Shown here one piece after another: positions 26,528 to 35,821 of a stretch of DNA of 64,000 nt. A model generated the notes under the pieces. That model did not search any database. It saw only the letters and a program-made list of their open reading frames with translations, and was not told where the DNA came from. The stretch is taken from positions 206,793 to 270,792 of the forward strand of contig NZ_FRBI01000009.1 in assembly GCF_900142575.1 (NCBI RefSeq). Direction: 5' to 3'. Within the stretch, counting starts at the first letter, position 1; every line of letters begins with the position of its first letter. Source of the DNA: Actinacidiphila paucisporea. GTDB taxonomy: Bacteria > Actinomycetota > Actinomycetes > Streptomycetales > Streptomycetaceae. Both the position numbers and the translations under genes were made by a program.

Positions 26528-27197
26528 CGCTGCACGCCCTTGCGGAGGGCGAGGAAGTGCCGGCCGCCGCGTTCCCAGCGCTGGACGGTGGTCAGCCGGG
26601 CGCTCTCGGCCATCGCCCTCACCGCACGGCCGCCGGCACGCGCCCAGTCGAACGCCGGTCCCGACGTGCCCTCGCCGTCCTCGAAGCAGGCGGTGAACCG
26701 CTCCTGCACCTCCTCGGCCTCGACCTCGACGAGCACTTCGCCCAGCGAACCGAGCAACCGTTCGCACCGGTCCAGCAGCCGTTTCGGATCGCCCGCGATG
26801 CCATGTTGCCGTCGGCGAGCAGGACGGTGCGCCAGCGACCCTCGGCCGGAAGCGGATCGAAGACCGAGCGGCGCAGGGCGGCGCCGCCGTCCGCGAGGAT
26901 CCGGGCGACCGCATGCTGGGCGACGTCGAGGCCGAGAACCACAACGCCCCTTCGCGCCAGGGCCGATGTCAGCCGACCGGGTCCGCATCCCACGTCGAGC
27001 GTCAGGTCGCCGCAGCGCTCCAGCAAGGTCTCGTCGGCCGGGTCGGGGACAGCACACCACCGTTCGACAGCCACGGGGAGCCGCTCCCCGCCGCTCCTGC
27101 GTACGTACAGGGGTCCGCCGCCCTTCGGCACGGCCAGGGCGTACGGGTCGTTCGCGACCGTTCTGTGGGGTGTTGCCGTCGCGACGCGGCCACTCAT
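26524..27197 (-). pseudogene. Class I SAM methyltransferase with a single-base frameshift
   Basis: Starts MSGRVATATPHRTVANDPYA. Motif I is LTLDVGCGPGRLTSALARRG. At VLLADGN (about 26802) the frame breaks: restoring one missing base gives NIGIAGDPKRLLDRCERLLG, the expected continuation, then a normal C-terminus ending ALRKGVQR. It overlaps both neighbours by ATGA, so it belongs in the glycan operon. A genuine 1-nt deletion would inactivate it and could be polar; a sequencing error is equally possible because every other gene in the operon is intact. Confidence 0.8.
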
Positions 27198-27874
27198 CCG
27201 GCGTGCCCGTGCCCGTGCCCGTGCACCGGGGACACCGTGGCCGGAGACATGCCGATGAGCGTGAGCCGGCCGAAGCGCCCGTACGGTGCCAGGGCGGCAA
27301 CTGCGGCGGCGTCCTGCGCGGTATCCACGTCGGTCAGCTCCGGCAGGTCGCACACCCGCAGCCCGGCCGCGACCAGCCGTCCCCGCTGGGCTTGCCCGGT
27401 ACCCGGCTTGGACATGGGCACGCCGAGCACCAGCGACGGGTCGGGTGCGGCCAGGCCGAGCGCCCAGAAGCCGCCGTCGCTCGCCGGCCCGCACCACGCG
27501 TCGTGAGCGGGCGCGGCGCCGGCGCGCAAGGCGGGCGCCAGCAGATCCTGCGTCAGCTGAGGCGTGTCCATACCCACCAGGAGGGTGGGTCCCGTGCACG
27601 CGGCAAACGCGGCGGCGATCCGCACATCGAGTCCTCCCGGGACCTGCGCCACGACGTCGAAACCGGGCGGGACCCATGAACCTTCCTCGCCGTCCAACAC
27701 AAGGACGCGCCGCACGGCGGGAGCGGCCGCGACCACCGCCAGGGTGTCGGCGAGCGCCGCCTCGGCGAGGGCGGCTGCCTGCTCCGGGCTGTACGGCGGG
27801 CTGAGCCGGGTCTTCACCCGGCCCGGGATCGGGGACTTCGCGATGACGACGACCGTGGAGCGGGGATACCTCAT
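27194..27874 (-). CDS. TIGR04282/DUF2064 glycosyltransferase-like protein
   Basis: 226-aa soluble protein of the nucleotidyl/glycosyltransferase-A fold. Motifs are VVVIAKSPIPGRVKTRLSPP at the N-terminus, GPTLLVGMDTPQLTQDLL (metal-binding DT/DS position) and PASDGGFWALGL. Proteins of this family often sit beside GT2 enzymes and methyltransferases, as here, and are thought to act in sugar-containing lipid or small-molecule assembly. It ends in a Gly/His repeat (HGHGHGHAG). ATGA overlaps with both neighbours show tight translational coupling. Confidence 0.85.
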   Translation of the reverse strand: MRYPRSTVVVIAKSPIPGRVKTRLSPPYSPEQAAALAEAALADTLAVVAAAPAVRRVLVLDGEEGSWVPPGFDVVAQVPGGLDVRIAAAFAACTGPTLLVGMDTPQLTQDLLAPALRAGAAPAHDAWCGPASDGGFWALGLAAPDPSLVLGVPMSKPGTGQAQRGRLVAAGLRVCDLPELTDVDTAQDAAAVAALAPYGRFGRLTLIGMSPATVSPVHGHGHGHAG

Positions 27875-28596
27875 CGGACACGCTCCCGGCCCGCCGCGCC
27901 CAAACTGTTCAACAGCGTGGTCATGTCCCGGGCCGCCTCGAGACTGCCGCGCACCGTGCCGGTGATCTTGGAACGCCCTGTCCTGGGCCGGTAGTCGACG
28001 TCGGTCTCCCGTACCCGCCAGCCCGCCTCGGCCGCGCGCAGCACCGTCTCCAGCGGATATCCCGACCGGCGATCGCGTACGTCAAGCGCCAGCAGGCCGC
28101 TGCGCCGGGCCGCGCGCATCGGGCCGAGGTCGGCCAGGCGCAGGCCCGTCCTGCGCCGCACGCGGCGGGCCAGTTCGAGGTTGGCCAGCCGGGCGGGCGG
28201 CGGCCAGGCCCGCCAGCCGACCGGTCTGCGCCGTCCGAGCACGAGATCGGCCTCACCCGCGAGCAGCGGGGCGACCACCCGGGGAAGCTGGCGCGGGTCG
28301 AGCGTGGCGTCGCAGTCGCAGAAGCACACCACGTCGGCGGTCGCCGCCGTCAGCCCGGCGTGACAGGCCGCGCCGAACCCGCGCACCGGCTCGTGGACGA
28401 CGGTCGCGCCCAGCCCGCGTGCCATCTCCGCCGAGCCGTCGCTCGAACCGTTGTCGACAACGAGTGCGCGGAAGCCGGTGGGCAGCCGCCCGAGCATCCA
28501 GGGCAGCGCACCCACCTCGTCGAGACACGGCAGAACCACGTCGACGGACACACCGGCTCCGGTGCCCGCGACCGGTCCCGGAAAAGCATCAGTCAT
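27871..28596 (-). CDS. Family 2 glycosyltransferase
   Basis: GT2 enzyme of 241 aa using a nucleotide-sugar donor, cytoplasmic face of the membrane. The N-terminal fold contains VDVVLPCLDEVGALPWML, LVVDNGSSDGSAEMARGLGA, and the metal-binding CDCDATLDP. The acceptor-side region includes SGYPLETVLRAAEAGWRV and ends with RSKITGTVRGSLEAARDM, typical of dolichol-phosphate-sugar synthase relatives. It likely makes a polyprenyl-phosphate sugar for the downstream membrane protein. Ribosome-site bases are weak. A 109-nt gap separates it from the epimerase upstream. Confidence 0.88.
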   Translation of the reverse strand: MTDAFPGPVAGTGAGVSVDVVLPCLDEVGALPWMLGRLPTGFRALVVDNGSSDGSAEMARGLGATVVHEPVRGFGAACHAGLTAATADVVCFCDCDATLDPRQLPRVVAPLLAGEADLVLGRRRPVGWRAWPPPARLANLELARRVRRRTGLRLADLGPMRAARRSGLLALDVRDRRSGYPLETVLRAAEAGWRVRETDVDYRPRTGRSKITGTVRGSLEAARDMTTLLNSLGAAGRERVR

Positions 28597-28705
28597 GTAT
28601 TCACCAAGGATCAGAGGATGCTGTGGCGACGCTCGACGTCGCTGTGGCCGTGCCGCGGCCGGCGTGTGGGGGTGGCGTGCGGCATTCCCCGCCGCGTCGC
28701 GCCAT

Positions 28706-29761
28706 CTACCGGCGCAGAGGCAGCGCGGCGAACTCCGCTATCCCGGCCTCGAAGGGGATCGCGGCCTGCCACCCCAGCTCGGTGTGAGCCCGCCGGGAGC
28801 AGGCGGTGACATGGCGGACGTCGCCCAGCCGGAAGTCGCCGGTGACGACGGGGGAGGGACCGCCGTGAGCGGCGGCCAGCGCATCGGCCATCTCGCCGAT
28901 GGTGTGCGGGACCCCGCTTCCGACGTTGAAAGTCCGCACGGACGCGGCGGGAGCCCCTACGGTCCACTCCACGGCGGCAGCGTTCGCGGCGGCGACATCC
29001 CGAACGTGGACGAAGTCACGCCGCTGCCCGCCGTCCTCGAATACCCGCGGCGCCTCGCCACGCTCCAGAGCCGACCTGAACAGCGAAGCGACGCCGGCGT
29101 AAGGGGTGTCCCGCGGCATCCGGGCTCCGTAGACGTTGTGGTAACGAAGCACAGCCGCCACCCCGCCGGTGACCCGCGACCACGACGCCGAGAGGTGCTC
29201 CTGCGCCAGTTTGGTCGCCGCGTAGACGTTGCGCGGGTCCGTGCGGGCGCTCTCGTCCACCAGCCCCGGCGCCAGGTCGGCGCCGCACCGCGGGCAGGGC
29301 GGCTCGAAGGAACCGCGGCGCAGGGCTGCGGGGTCGCGTGGCCGGGGAACGACCTCCCCATGCGTGGCGCACAGGTAGCGGCCCTCCCCGTACACGACCA
29401 TCGAGCTCGCCAGCACCAACCGCGCGGTCCCGGTCCGCCCCATCGCCGCGAGCAGCACGGCCGTACCGACGTCATTGCACCCGGCGTACATGGGCGCATC
29501 GTCAAGATTCGTCCCCAGCCCCACCATCGCCGCCTGATGGCACACCACGTCCACATCGGCCAGCGCCGCCTCCACCGCCACAGGATCGCGCACGTCCCCG
29601 TGAACGAAGTGGACCCCCGCCGGCAGGTCGGGAACACGGCCCGCCGGATGAGCACTCGGCAACAACGCGTCGATCACGCGCACCGCAGCACCGGAGGCCG
29701 TGAGTGCCTCGACAACATGGGATCCGATGAAACCCGCCCCACCGGTGACAAGTACCCGCAT
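28706..29761 (-). CDS. NAD-dependent sugar epimerase/dehydratase
   Basis: Extended short-chain dehydrogenase of 351 aa. MRVLVTGGAGFIGSHVVEAL binds NAD; the catalytic YxxxK is in NVYAATKLAQEHL; substrate-side motifs are VLRYHNVYGARMP and GGQRRDFVHVRDVA. An insertion with PPCPRCGADL could bind zinc, which is uncommon but known in part of this family. First gene of the minus-strand glycan operon. Predicted to interconvert or dehydrate a nucleotide sugar. I used the ATG at 29761, where homology begins, not the upstream in-frame start. Confidence 0.88.
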   Translation of the reverse strand: MRVLVTGGAGFIGSHVVEALTASGAAVRVIDALLPSAHPAGRVPDLPAGVHFVHGDVRDPVAVEAALADVDVVCHQAAMVGLGTNLDDAPMYAGCNDVGTAVLLAAMGRTGTARLVLASSMVVYGEGRYLCATHGEVVPRPRDPAALRRGSFEPPCPRCGADLAPGLVDESARTDPRNVYAATKLAQEHLSASWSRVTGGVAAVLRYHNVYGARMPRDTPYAGVASLFRSALERGEAPRVFEDGGQRRDFVHVRDVAAANAAAVEWTVGAPAASVRTFNVGSGVPHTIGEMADALAAAHGGPSPVVTGDFRLGDVRHVTACSRRAHTELGWQAAIPFEAGIAEFAALPLRR

Positions 29762-29890
29762 ATCGACGAGGTTAGAAGGGAAGGCCTCCGGGGGACACCG
29801 ACACGCCGCCACCGGTAGCCGGCTTCATCACGTACACGCAGGGGCGCAGCCGGCTCGGGGATTCTGCGTCCGTCCATGCCTGCTCGCAGG

Positions 29891-30424
29891 TCAGCGCGCC
29901 CGCATTCCGGGGTTGCGGCGCCAGATGTCGGCGTTCAGGGCGGTGGCGAAGGTGCACCAACTTGCGTACGGAACGAGAGCCGCCGCGGCAGCGTTGTCTT
30001 GGGCCGCGGTGCGGCGGACCAGGTCCCAGCAGGACAGGCTCAGGGCAGTGGTGACGGCCAGGCCCGCGACAGGGGTGCGGGCCTTGAAGAAGGCCCAGCC
30101 GAAGGCTGAATTCAGTACCAGATTACCGGCGAGCGCCGCGGCCAGCCTCGTACTGGCCTTCTTCTCGGCGTGAAGCAGGCTGTGGCTGCCCGCCCAGGCG
30201 ATGCCTGCGTACAAAGGAGTCCATACGACCGGGAACGCCCACCCGGGTGGCTGCCACGAGGGCTTGTCGAGGGATGAATACCAGGCGTCAGCCGGGTCGA
30301 TGGGCCGCGAGCCCACGACGGCGGCTGCGGCGACAGTGCTGGCCACGGCCCCGTAGATACCAGCCGCCCGCCAGCCCCCCACCCCGGCCTTCTGCCTTCC
30401 CAGCCCAGAACTCGTCGCTCGCAT
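29891..30424 (-). CDS. TspO/MBR family tryptophan-rich membrane protein
   Basis: 177-aa membrane protein of the TspO/peripheral benzodiazepine receptor family, which binds porphyrins and tunes tetrapyrrole and stress responses. Five helices are predicted. The signature is WYSSLDKPSWQPPGWAFPVV followed by WTPLYAGIAWAG, with NLVLNSAFGWAFF later. AGGATC lies 7 nt before the ATG at 30424. No haem genes are adjacent. Confidence 0.9.
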   Translation of the reverse strand: MRATSSGLGRQKAGVGGWRAAGIYGAVASTVAAAAVVGSRPIDPADAWYSSLDKPSWQPPGWAFPVVWTPLYAGIAWAGSHSLLHAEKKASTRLAAALAGNLVLNSAFGWAFFKARTPVAGLAVTTALSLSCWDLVRRTAAQDNAAAAALVPYASWCTFATALNADIWRRNPGMRAR

Positions 30425-30561
30425 GCAGACGATCCTGCCCGCACCCTGGGCACTCAACCAGTGCGGTCGCCCGTTCGGCACCATTCGGAGCGCCCGAGAG
30501 CTGCGGCGAATGCTTCGCTGACACAGTCACGTGGCGCCGACGGAAAGGTTCATCATGATCG

Positions 30562-31320
30562 TCAAGGCACTTCACGATTCGGGCGTGCGCAGCGAGCAGG
30601 CGGGAGATGACCGCCGGTTCGGATGACGTCGATGATGGCTCTCACTGCGGTGTCCAGGGCCACCGGTTGGGGCAGGGCGGGAGGCCGGCCGGTGAGTGCG
30701 CGGTCCGCGAAGCCGGTGTCGATATGGGGTGGCCGCAGATCGTGGATGGTCACTCGGCGGCGCCGCTGTTCGCGTGCGACCGCGGTGAGCCACGCGCTCA
30801 ACGCGGCTTTCGCGGCGCTGTAGTCAGCCATGCCCGCCTGGGGGCGCTCGGCGACGAGCCCCGTGACCGCAGCTGCCGCGCCTCCTGGCCCGAGCAGGTT
30901 CAGGGCTCCGCGAATGACGGCCATCGGGGCGAGCGCGTTCACTGTCACCAGGTGTTCGGCCGCGGCCTCGGTCAGCTCCTCGGCAGGGCCGAAGGCCGCC
31001 ACGCCGACCGCGGTGAGGACCAGGTCGATGCCCGTGAGGTGTTCGGCGGCCCAGGCCGGCAGCCTGCGACACGCATCGAGGTCGTAGGCGTCCAAGGTCC
31101 GAGTCGGACAGTCTTCGCAGTCCGCCGCGACCTCGTCCAGTCGCTCGCGGTGCCTCCCAGCCAAGGCGAGCGCCGCACCGCGTCCGCTCAACGCGCGGGC
31201 AAGCGCACCACCGATTTCCCCAGTGGCGCCGACAATCAGGACACGCGCCCCGTCCTTGACTGGGTCGAACGCCGACGGGTGCGCTGGGGTTCGGCGCCCA
31301 GGACGTCGTCGCCTATCCAT
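30562..31320 (-). CDS. Short-chain dehydrogenase/reductase
   Basis: Classical SDR of 252 aa. Cofactor motif GATGEIGGALARALSGRG, second-strand Arg in LAGRHRERL suggesting NADP, and catalytic YxxxK in ADYSAAKAALSAWL. The Ser is expected near AAAVTGL. The start is uncertain because no ATG/GTG lies closer to VLIVGATGEIGG than the ATG at 31320; its first 20 residues are Arg-rich and may not be native. Substrate unknown. Stand-alone. Confidence 0.82.
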   Translation of the reverse strand: MDRRRRPGRRTPAHPSAFDPVKDGARVLIVGATGEIGGALARALSGRGAALALAGRHRERLDEVAADCEDCPTRTLDAYDLDACRRLPAWAAEHLTGIDLVLTAVGVAAFGPAEELTEAAAEHLVTVNALAPMAVIRGALNLLGPGGAAAAVTGLVAERPQAGMADYSAAKAALSAWLTAVAREQRRRRVTIHDLRPPHIDTGFADRALTGRPPALPQPVALDTAVRAIIDVIRTGGHLPPARCARPNREVP

Positions 31321-31845
31321 CTGGCGGAGATGCCGAGGAGCGGACGGTCCCCGCCAACACCTCCACCGCCCAGGTGGTCGCCGACCACCAAGCAGAGGTG
31401 GCCCTCGCGACCTCACTGCCGGCGCCCGCCACGTCGGTCACCTCGACGTCGCGCGCGAGCTCATCGACGACTGGACCGGCGAGTGAGCCACCTGCGACTC
31501 CTGATCCATCGCGGGGCACCATCAGCCGACGACTGGCTTGGCGGTACCGACATCCTGGACAGCTGGTCGGCATCACGCCTTCAAGCTCAATCGTCTGGCG
31601 AGTAGCTAAACGCCTTGACGGTGTACGGCGGTGTGATGTTGCGCACGCGGAATTATCCCTTCCAGGGAGCAACTGTACGATCTCGCCAAGTTTGTTCCGA
31701 TGGTGTGGAGGCCCCTCACCAGGGAGACGGCGAAAGCGTTGGCCTGACGTTCACAGGTTTCGGATAAGGTCCGCTGGTCGGCTCGCCTGACATACGGCGG
31801 CGGCCCCCTTTTTCTCTCGCGTTTGCCCGTCCATATGAGGTCTTC
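31321..31845. other. Intergenic region with a possible decayed 3' gene end
   Basis: The plus strand carries AQDVVAYPSGGDAEERTVPA and, after a frame change, HLDVARELIDDWTGE and a stop at about 31486. This looks like the tail of a lost gene. From 31500 on, GC falls and the sequence is the likely promoter of the surface-protein gene at 31846. Confidence 0.35.
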
Positions 31846-32853
31846 ATGAAGCTCCGCCATGTCCTAGCATCGGCTGCTGCGACCGCCGTGATAGCGCCCG
31901 CCGCCCTTTTTGCGGCCGGTTCCGCCTCCGCGGCACCCGACACGGCGACGACGGGTCCGTCCGCGGGGGCCACCACCGAGGTGACGGACACGGCCACCCC
32001 GACGGCGTCGTCGACGACGTCGGCCCCCGCCACCCCGACGACATCCGCGCCGACGTCACCGTCCACGCCCACGTCCCCCGCGACCACCGCGCCGACGTCG
32101 GCCCCGGCGACCACCGAGCCCCCCAACGGGACCACGTGCGACTCCTCCGACGACGAGGTTCCGCGGGTCGACGACAAGCTGACCGCCGACATCACCGGCC
32201 TGCCCGCCCAGATCAAGGCCGGCAGCGGCTGGCACGGGTTCGACCTGTCCGTCGCGAACTCCTCCGGCACCGACTACCGCCGGGTCGACTTCGGCCTGTT
32301 CGCCACCCAGATCGACTCCGACACCTGGAACGTGGACACCAGCCACCTCAAGCTCGAGTTCCAGAACCCGGACACGGGCGCCTGGACCGCGGTCTCGCTG
32401 GCCGAAGACGACCCCGCCGCGGGCTACCTCGGCTACACCGAGGTCAAGCCGCACGATTCCTTCAAGCTGAAGGCCCGTATCCAGGTCGACGCCAAGGCCA
32501 AGGCCGGCGACGGGTTCGTGATCGGGATCGGCGTCTACGCCGACGACAACGGCAAGTGCGTGGAGGCCGGCGGCGACAACGGCGTGGCCGAGTTCGCGGT
32601 CGTGGCCGCCGACGGCTCGACCGGTGGCGGCTCGGGCACCGGCACGCAGTCCGGCGGCCAGAAGCCGCTGCCGGCCAAGCCCGCCGGTGACACCCACCTG
32701 AACCCGTCCGGCGGCGACCTGGCCGAGACCGGCTCCTCGTCCGCCACGCCCACTATCGCCGCGGTCGGCGGCGCCGTGGTGGTCCTCGGCGCGGGCAGCG
32801 TCTTCCTGCTCCGCCGCCGCAAGCCCGGAGCGGGCGGCACCACGACCGGCTGA
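31846..32853 (+). CDS. Sortase-anchored cell-wall protein (LAXTG)
   Basis: Surface protein of 335 aa. Signal peptide 1-29 (MKLRHVLASAAATAVIAPAA, cleavage near ASA). A Thr/Ser/Pro-rich stalk (about 30-95) precedes a globular beta domain (LTADITGLPAQIKAGSGWHG, then FDLSVANSSGTDYRRVDFGL). After a Gly-rich linker comes LAETG, the motif used by actinomycete class E sortases, a hydrophobic helix and RRRKPGAGG. GAGG lies 6 nt before the ATG. Probably anchored to peptidoglycan, perhaps with an adhesion or structural role. Confidence 0.9.
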   Translation: MKLRHVLASAAATAVIAPAALFAAGSASAAPDTATTGPSAGATTEVTDTATPTASSTTSAPATPTTSAPTSPSTPTSPATTAPTSAPATTEPPNGTTCDSSDDEVPRVDDKLTADITGLPAQIKAGSGWHGFDLSVANSSGTDYRRVDFGLFATQIDSDTWNVDTSHLKLEFQNPDTGAWTAVSLAEDDPAAGYLGYTEVKPHDSFKLKARIQVDAKAKAGDGFVIGIGVYADDNGKCVEAGGDNGVAEFAVVAADGSTGGGSGTGTQSGGQKPLPAKPAGDTHLNPSGGDLAETGSSSATPTIAAVGGAVVVLGAGSVFLLRRRKPGAGGTTTG

Positions 32854-32899
32854 AATGCCGACATGCCCGCGTGACGGGCACGGAAGGCGACTGACTGGT

Positions 32900-32929
32900 G
32901 GGGCGGCCCCTCAATGAGGAGGCCGCCCC
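32900..32929 (+). terminator. Hairpin terminator of the surface-protein gene
   Basis: GGGGCGGCC (32900-32908) pairs with GGCCGCCCC (32921-32929), and CCTC/GAGG extend the stem around an AAT loop. It lies 47 nt after the stop codon. Confidence 0.85.
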
Positions 32930-33019
32930 ATCGGCGTCCGCCGCCGGCCGAGAGGGACTTTCTCCAGGCGACGGACGTGGCGGGCGCGGCCAGCGGCTGC
33001 CGCTTCCCGGCTGACCGTT

Positions 33020-33500
33020 GATGCCCTCCACGACTCCGCTGAGTCCCCAACTGGGAGAGCGAGCGGATCCCCGCAGCCACCCACAGGTCTCTCAGTCGAC
33101 CGGGGTCGTCCGGCGGCCCCTCGGGGAAGGACGCCGCAGCGAGGAGGCACCGGTACTCGGTGGGGCCGAATCCGAGGCTTTCGGTGAACCACCGCCAGAG
33201 GAGGTCCGGGTCGGTCAGCGGATCGCCGGGCCGGACGCCGAACAGGCTGATGGACGCGTCGTGAAGCAGGATGCGGCGTTTGGGGATCTGGGTGGGGAAG
33301 TTCAGGGCGCGACGTTCCTGGGCGGCCGCGAGGACCTCCAGAGCGTATGGGCCCACTCTTCGGCGTGTGCGTCCCGGGCAGAGCAGATCACCGAGAGAAA
33401 GGCGTTGCATTCGGCGATCTGCTCCGGCCACCGGTCGCGGTCCGCGCCGATGTCGGATGAGCGGACCAGTCGCCGGATCTCCGGGATTCCTGTTGCCGCG
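33020..33500 (-). pseudogene. Unrecognised gene remnant, frameshifted
   Basis: Minus-strand coding-like sequence begins IPEIRRLVRSSDIGADRDRW and AECNAFLSVICSARDAHAEE. It changes frame near 33345 and goes on as EVLAAAQERRALNFPTQIPK, HDASISLFGVRPGDPLTDPD and LLWRWFTESLGFGP. It fades out near 33030. The codon bias is good, so it was a real gene; I do not recognise the family. Confidence 0.5.
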
Positions 33501-33879
33501 CATGATCGCCTCGCCGCGGGCGGGATAGGCGGCCGATCGGTGCTGTGTCCTGCAGGCGAGGCCTGGAGCGGCCCGCCACAACGGACCGTGCCAATCGGGG
33601 TCATCCGCTCCTTCGTACGTCGGCGAGCGGGCCGCCGGTCAGGTTGTGGCCGGCTCGTGGACGGCCGGGCCGTCGGCGGCCGGTCGCGGGTGCCATGTGG
33701 TCGCAGGCTCGTCTGGCGGCCAGGCCAGGCCGGGCTGAGCGCGGTGACGACGATGAGGCGCGCAGGCGTTCGGGCTCTTACCCCCGGCTTCTGGGAGCTG
33801 CAGGTGGTCGCCTTCCTGGCACAGCCGGGTGGCTCGCTCCAGCCACGGTGTGCCGACGGTGAAGCCGCGCTCCGGACTC
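33501..33879. other. No recognisable gene
   Basis: Nothing supported in this stretch between an unknown gene remnant and the ISAs1 relic. Confidence 0.35.
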
Positions 33880-34217
33880 CCGCGAGGCTATGTCAGCTCA
33901 CCTCGGCGGATCCTCGCCCGCGAGACCGTCTACGTCATCACCGACCTGGCCAGCCGCCCGGCCACTCCCGAGCCCATCGCGAAGATCGTGAGATCACAGT
34001 GGGTGATCGAAAACCGGCTCCGCTTCGCACGAGACACCCCCTTTCGTGAGGACGCCTCCAAGGTCCGCACGGATACGGGCCGGAGAGCAAGGCCACCCTC
34101 CGCACCTTCGCTGTCAACCAGCTCGGCGCCGGCGGCCACACCACCATCGCCGCCGGACTCCGCGCGATGTCACTCCGCCCCTCCGAGCGGCCACTGACCC
34201 TCCTCGGACGCAGCTGA
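33880..34217 (+). pseudogene. ISAs1-type transposase relic (C-terminus)
   Basis: Plus-strand relic of an ISAs1-family DDE transposase: RETVYVITDLASRPATPEPI, AKIVRSQWVIENRLRFARDT, FREDASKVRTDTG, then after a frame change GLRAMSLRPSERPLTLLGRS-like codons and a stop. The catalytic Glu is in WVIENRL. The N-terminal two thirds are missing. It ends 175 nt before the radical SAM operon and marks its left border. Confidence 0.85.
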
Positions 34218-34391
34218 CCAGCACCGATCCGAGATCATCGCACCTTGCAATCGCCCTGACCCTGGCCTCTGGTACAAGTGCAAAGACTGTCCTTGCGAAC
34301 GGGGCGTCATCCCCGCGATCTCCTTACATTGGGCGCGTTCGATCTCCCCAGGAGCTCGAAGGCCATCGCTCCCGATCCCGAAGGAATCCGC

Positions 34392-35726
34392 ATGCCTCGA
34401 CTTCCCAGGCAGGAAAATCCCGGTGGAATCGTGTGCCTGCTTCCGGACGGGCGGGTCGAATTCCTCGATCCGGCCGCGCGGAGTCTTCTCGAACGGCACG
34501 ACAATGGCGAATCCGTCGACGCCCGGGAGTTCGACGAGTTCGTCATCAACAGCCCGCTCGTGCCGCTGGAGCGTTTCCACCTCACGGCGCCGGCAATTGC
34601 CTTCATCGAGACGACGAACAGCTGCAACCTGCGGTGTCTGCACTGCTACGCGGACTCGGCCGTGCGGCGCACCGACGAGATGTCCACCGAGCGCATCCTC
34701 CGGCTCCTCGACGAGTTCGAGGAGATGGGCGTCATCCAGGTGTTCCTGACCGGCGGCGAGGTGTTCTCCCACCGGGACGCGGTGCAGATCATCCAGCACG
34801 CCAGGACGAAGTCCTTCAGCACGCAGATCTTCACCAACGGCATCCTGGCGACGGAGGACAAGCTCGCCGGCATCCCTCCGGGGCAGTCCTTCTTCGTCAG
34901 CTTCGACACCGCCGACCCGGTGCGGACGGTCCGCGGCAAGATGGATTTCCCGCTGCTGCGCACCACGTTCGACACCATGCACAAGTACGGGCACATCGTG
35001 CGGACCGCGATCTCCGTGCACCGCAACAACATCGAAGACGCGCTGGAGATCTTCGAGTGGTGTGCCGAGCACGGTTACCCCAGGCCGCAGTGGCTCGAGA
35101 CGCACCCGACAGGGCGGGCCCTGCTGCACCCGCACATCCTGCTGACCCCCGCCGAGGTGGACCGGGTCTTCGACGTCTACCGCGCCTGCATGGAGCGGTA
35201 CACCGACGCGCCGACGGAACAGGCCGCCCCAGACGGCGATCCGCTCGCGCCCCGGCAGTCGGAGACGATCTACGCGGTGGACACCGTCAAGTTCTGCCAG
35301 CGGCTCGAACAGGCCACCGGCCAGGAGAAGTGCGGCCGCACCATCACGTACGTCTCCAGCAACGGCGACGTCTATCCCTGCAGCAACTGCATGGCCGGCC
35401 ACCGGTACGGCGCCGGGAACATCACCGAGCGGTCATTCGCCGAGATCTGGCGCAACGGGTTCGACGACATCCGCGACATCACCTTCGACGACTACGACGC
35501 CTGCCGCAGCTGCGATGTCGCGCAACTCGGCACCTGGTGTCAGTTCCGCTGCCCGCCGCTTTCGGCGAACCTGCACGGCGACGAGAAGGTGTGCGGTGCG
35601 ACCGAATACCTCCAACAGTTCATGCTGCGGACCGAGATGTACTGGCGGGAACGCCGCCGCGACAACCTGACCCTCCGGCTGTCGCCTCCAATTCTGCCGG
35701 CGTCCCGCGCCGGTACGGGCCGGTAG
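34392..35726 (+). CDS. Radical SAM/SPASM peptide-modifying enzyme
   Basis: 444-aa radical SAM enzyme of the SPASM class, which modifies ribosomal peptides or builds peptide-derived cofactors. The 4Fe-4S site CNLRCLHC uses Cys78, Cys82 and Cys85. The GGE-type motif is LTGGEVF. The C-terminal SPASM region includes NGDVYPCSNCMAG, CRSCDVAQLGTWCQFRC and a final KVCG, enough for two auxiliary clusters. Residues 1-65 before the barrel could be a small peptide-recognition domain. AAGGA lies 8 nt before the ATG at 34392. The candidate precursor gene follows 95 nt downstream. Confidence 0.9.
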   Translation: MPRLPRQENPGGIVCLLPDGRVEFLDPAARSLLERHDNGESVDAREFDEFVINSPLVPLERFHLTAPAIAFIETTNSCNLRCLHCYADSAVRRTDEMSTERILRLLDEFEEMGVIQVFLTGGEVFSHRDAVQIIQHARTKSFSTQIFTNGILATEDKLAGIPPGQSFFVSFDTADPVRTVRGKMDFPLLRTTFDTMHKYGHIVRTAISVHRNNIEDALEIFEWCAEHGYPRPQWLETHPTGRALLHPHILLTPAEVDRVFDVYRACMERYTDAPTEQAAPDGDPLAPRQSETIYAVDTVKFCQRLEQATGQEKCGRTITYVSSNGDVYPCSNCMAGHRYGAGNITERSFAEIWRNGFDDIRDITFDDYDACRSCDVAQLGTWCQFRCPPLSANLHGDEKVCGATEYLQQFMLRTEMYWRERRRDNLTLRLSPPILPASRAGTGR

Positions 35727-35773
35727 GCGTAACCCGTCGCCCACCAGGCTAATTCCCATCGGATCCGTCGGCA

Positions 35774-35786
35774 CCGGCATCGCCGG
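35774..35786 (+). promoter_or_regulatory. Short hairpin between radical SAM gene and precursor
   Basis: CCGGCATCGCCGG can form a 5-bp stem with a 3-nt loop, flanked by two CGGATCC direct repeats. It lies 36 nt before the candidate precursor. It might be an attenuator or processing site; evidence is only structural. Confidence 0.3.
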
Positions 35787-35821
35787 ACCGTCGTCGGATC
35801 CAGGCTGCGAAGGAGAATTAC

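Noticed and set aside
33600..34217. Possible additional biosynthetic gene upstream of the radical SAM gene
   Set aside because: The only recognisable coding sequence there is an ISAs1 transposase tail.
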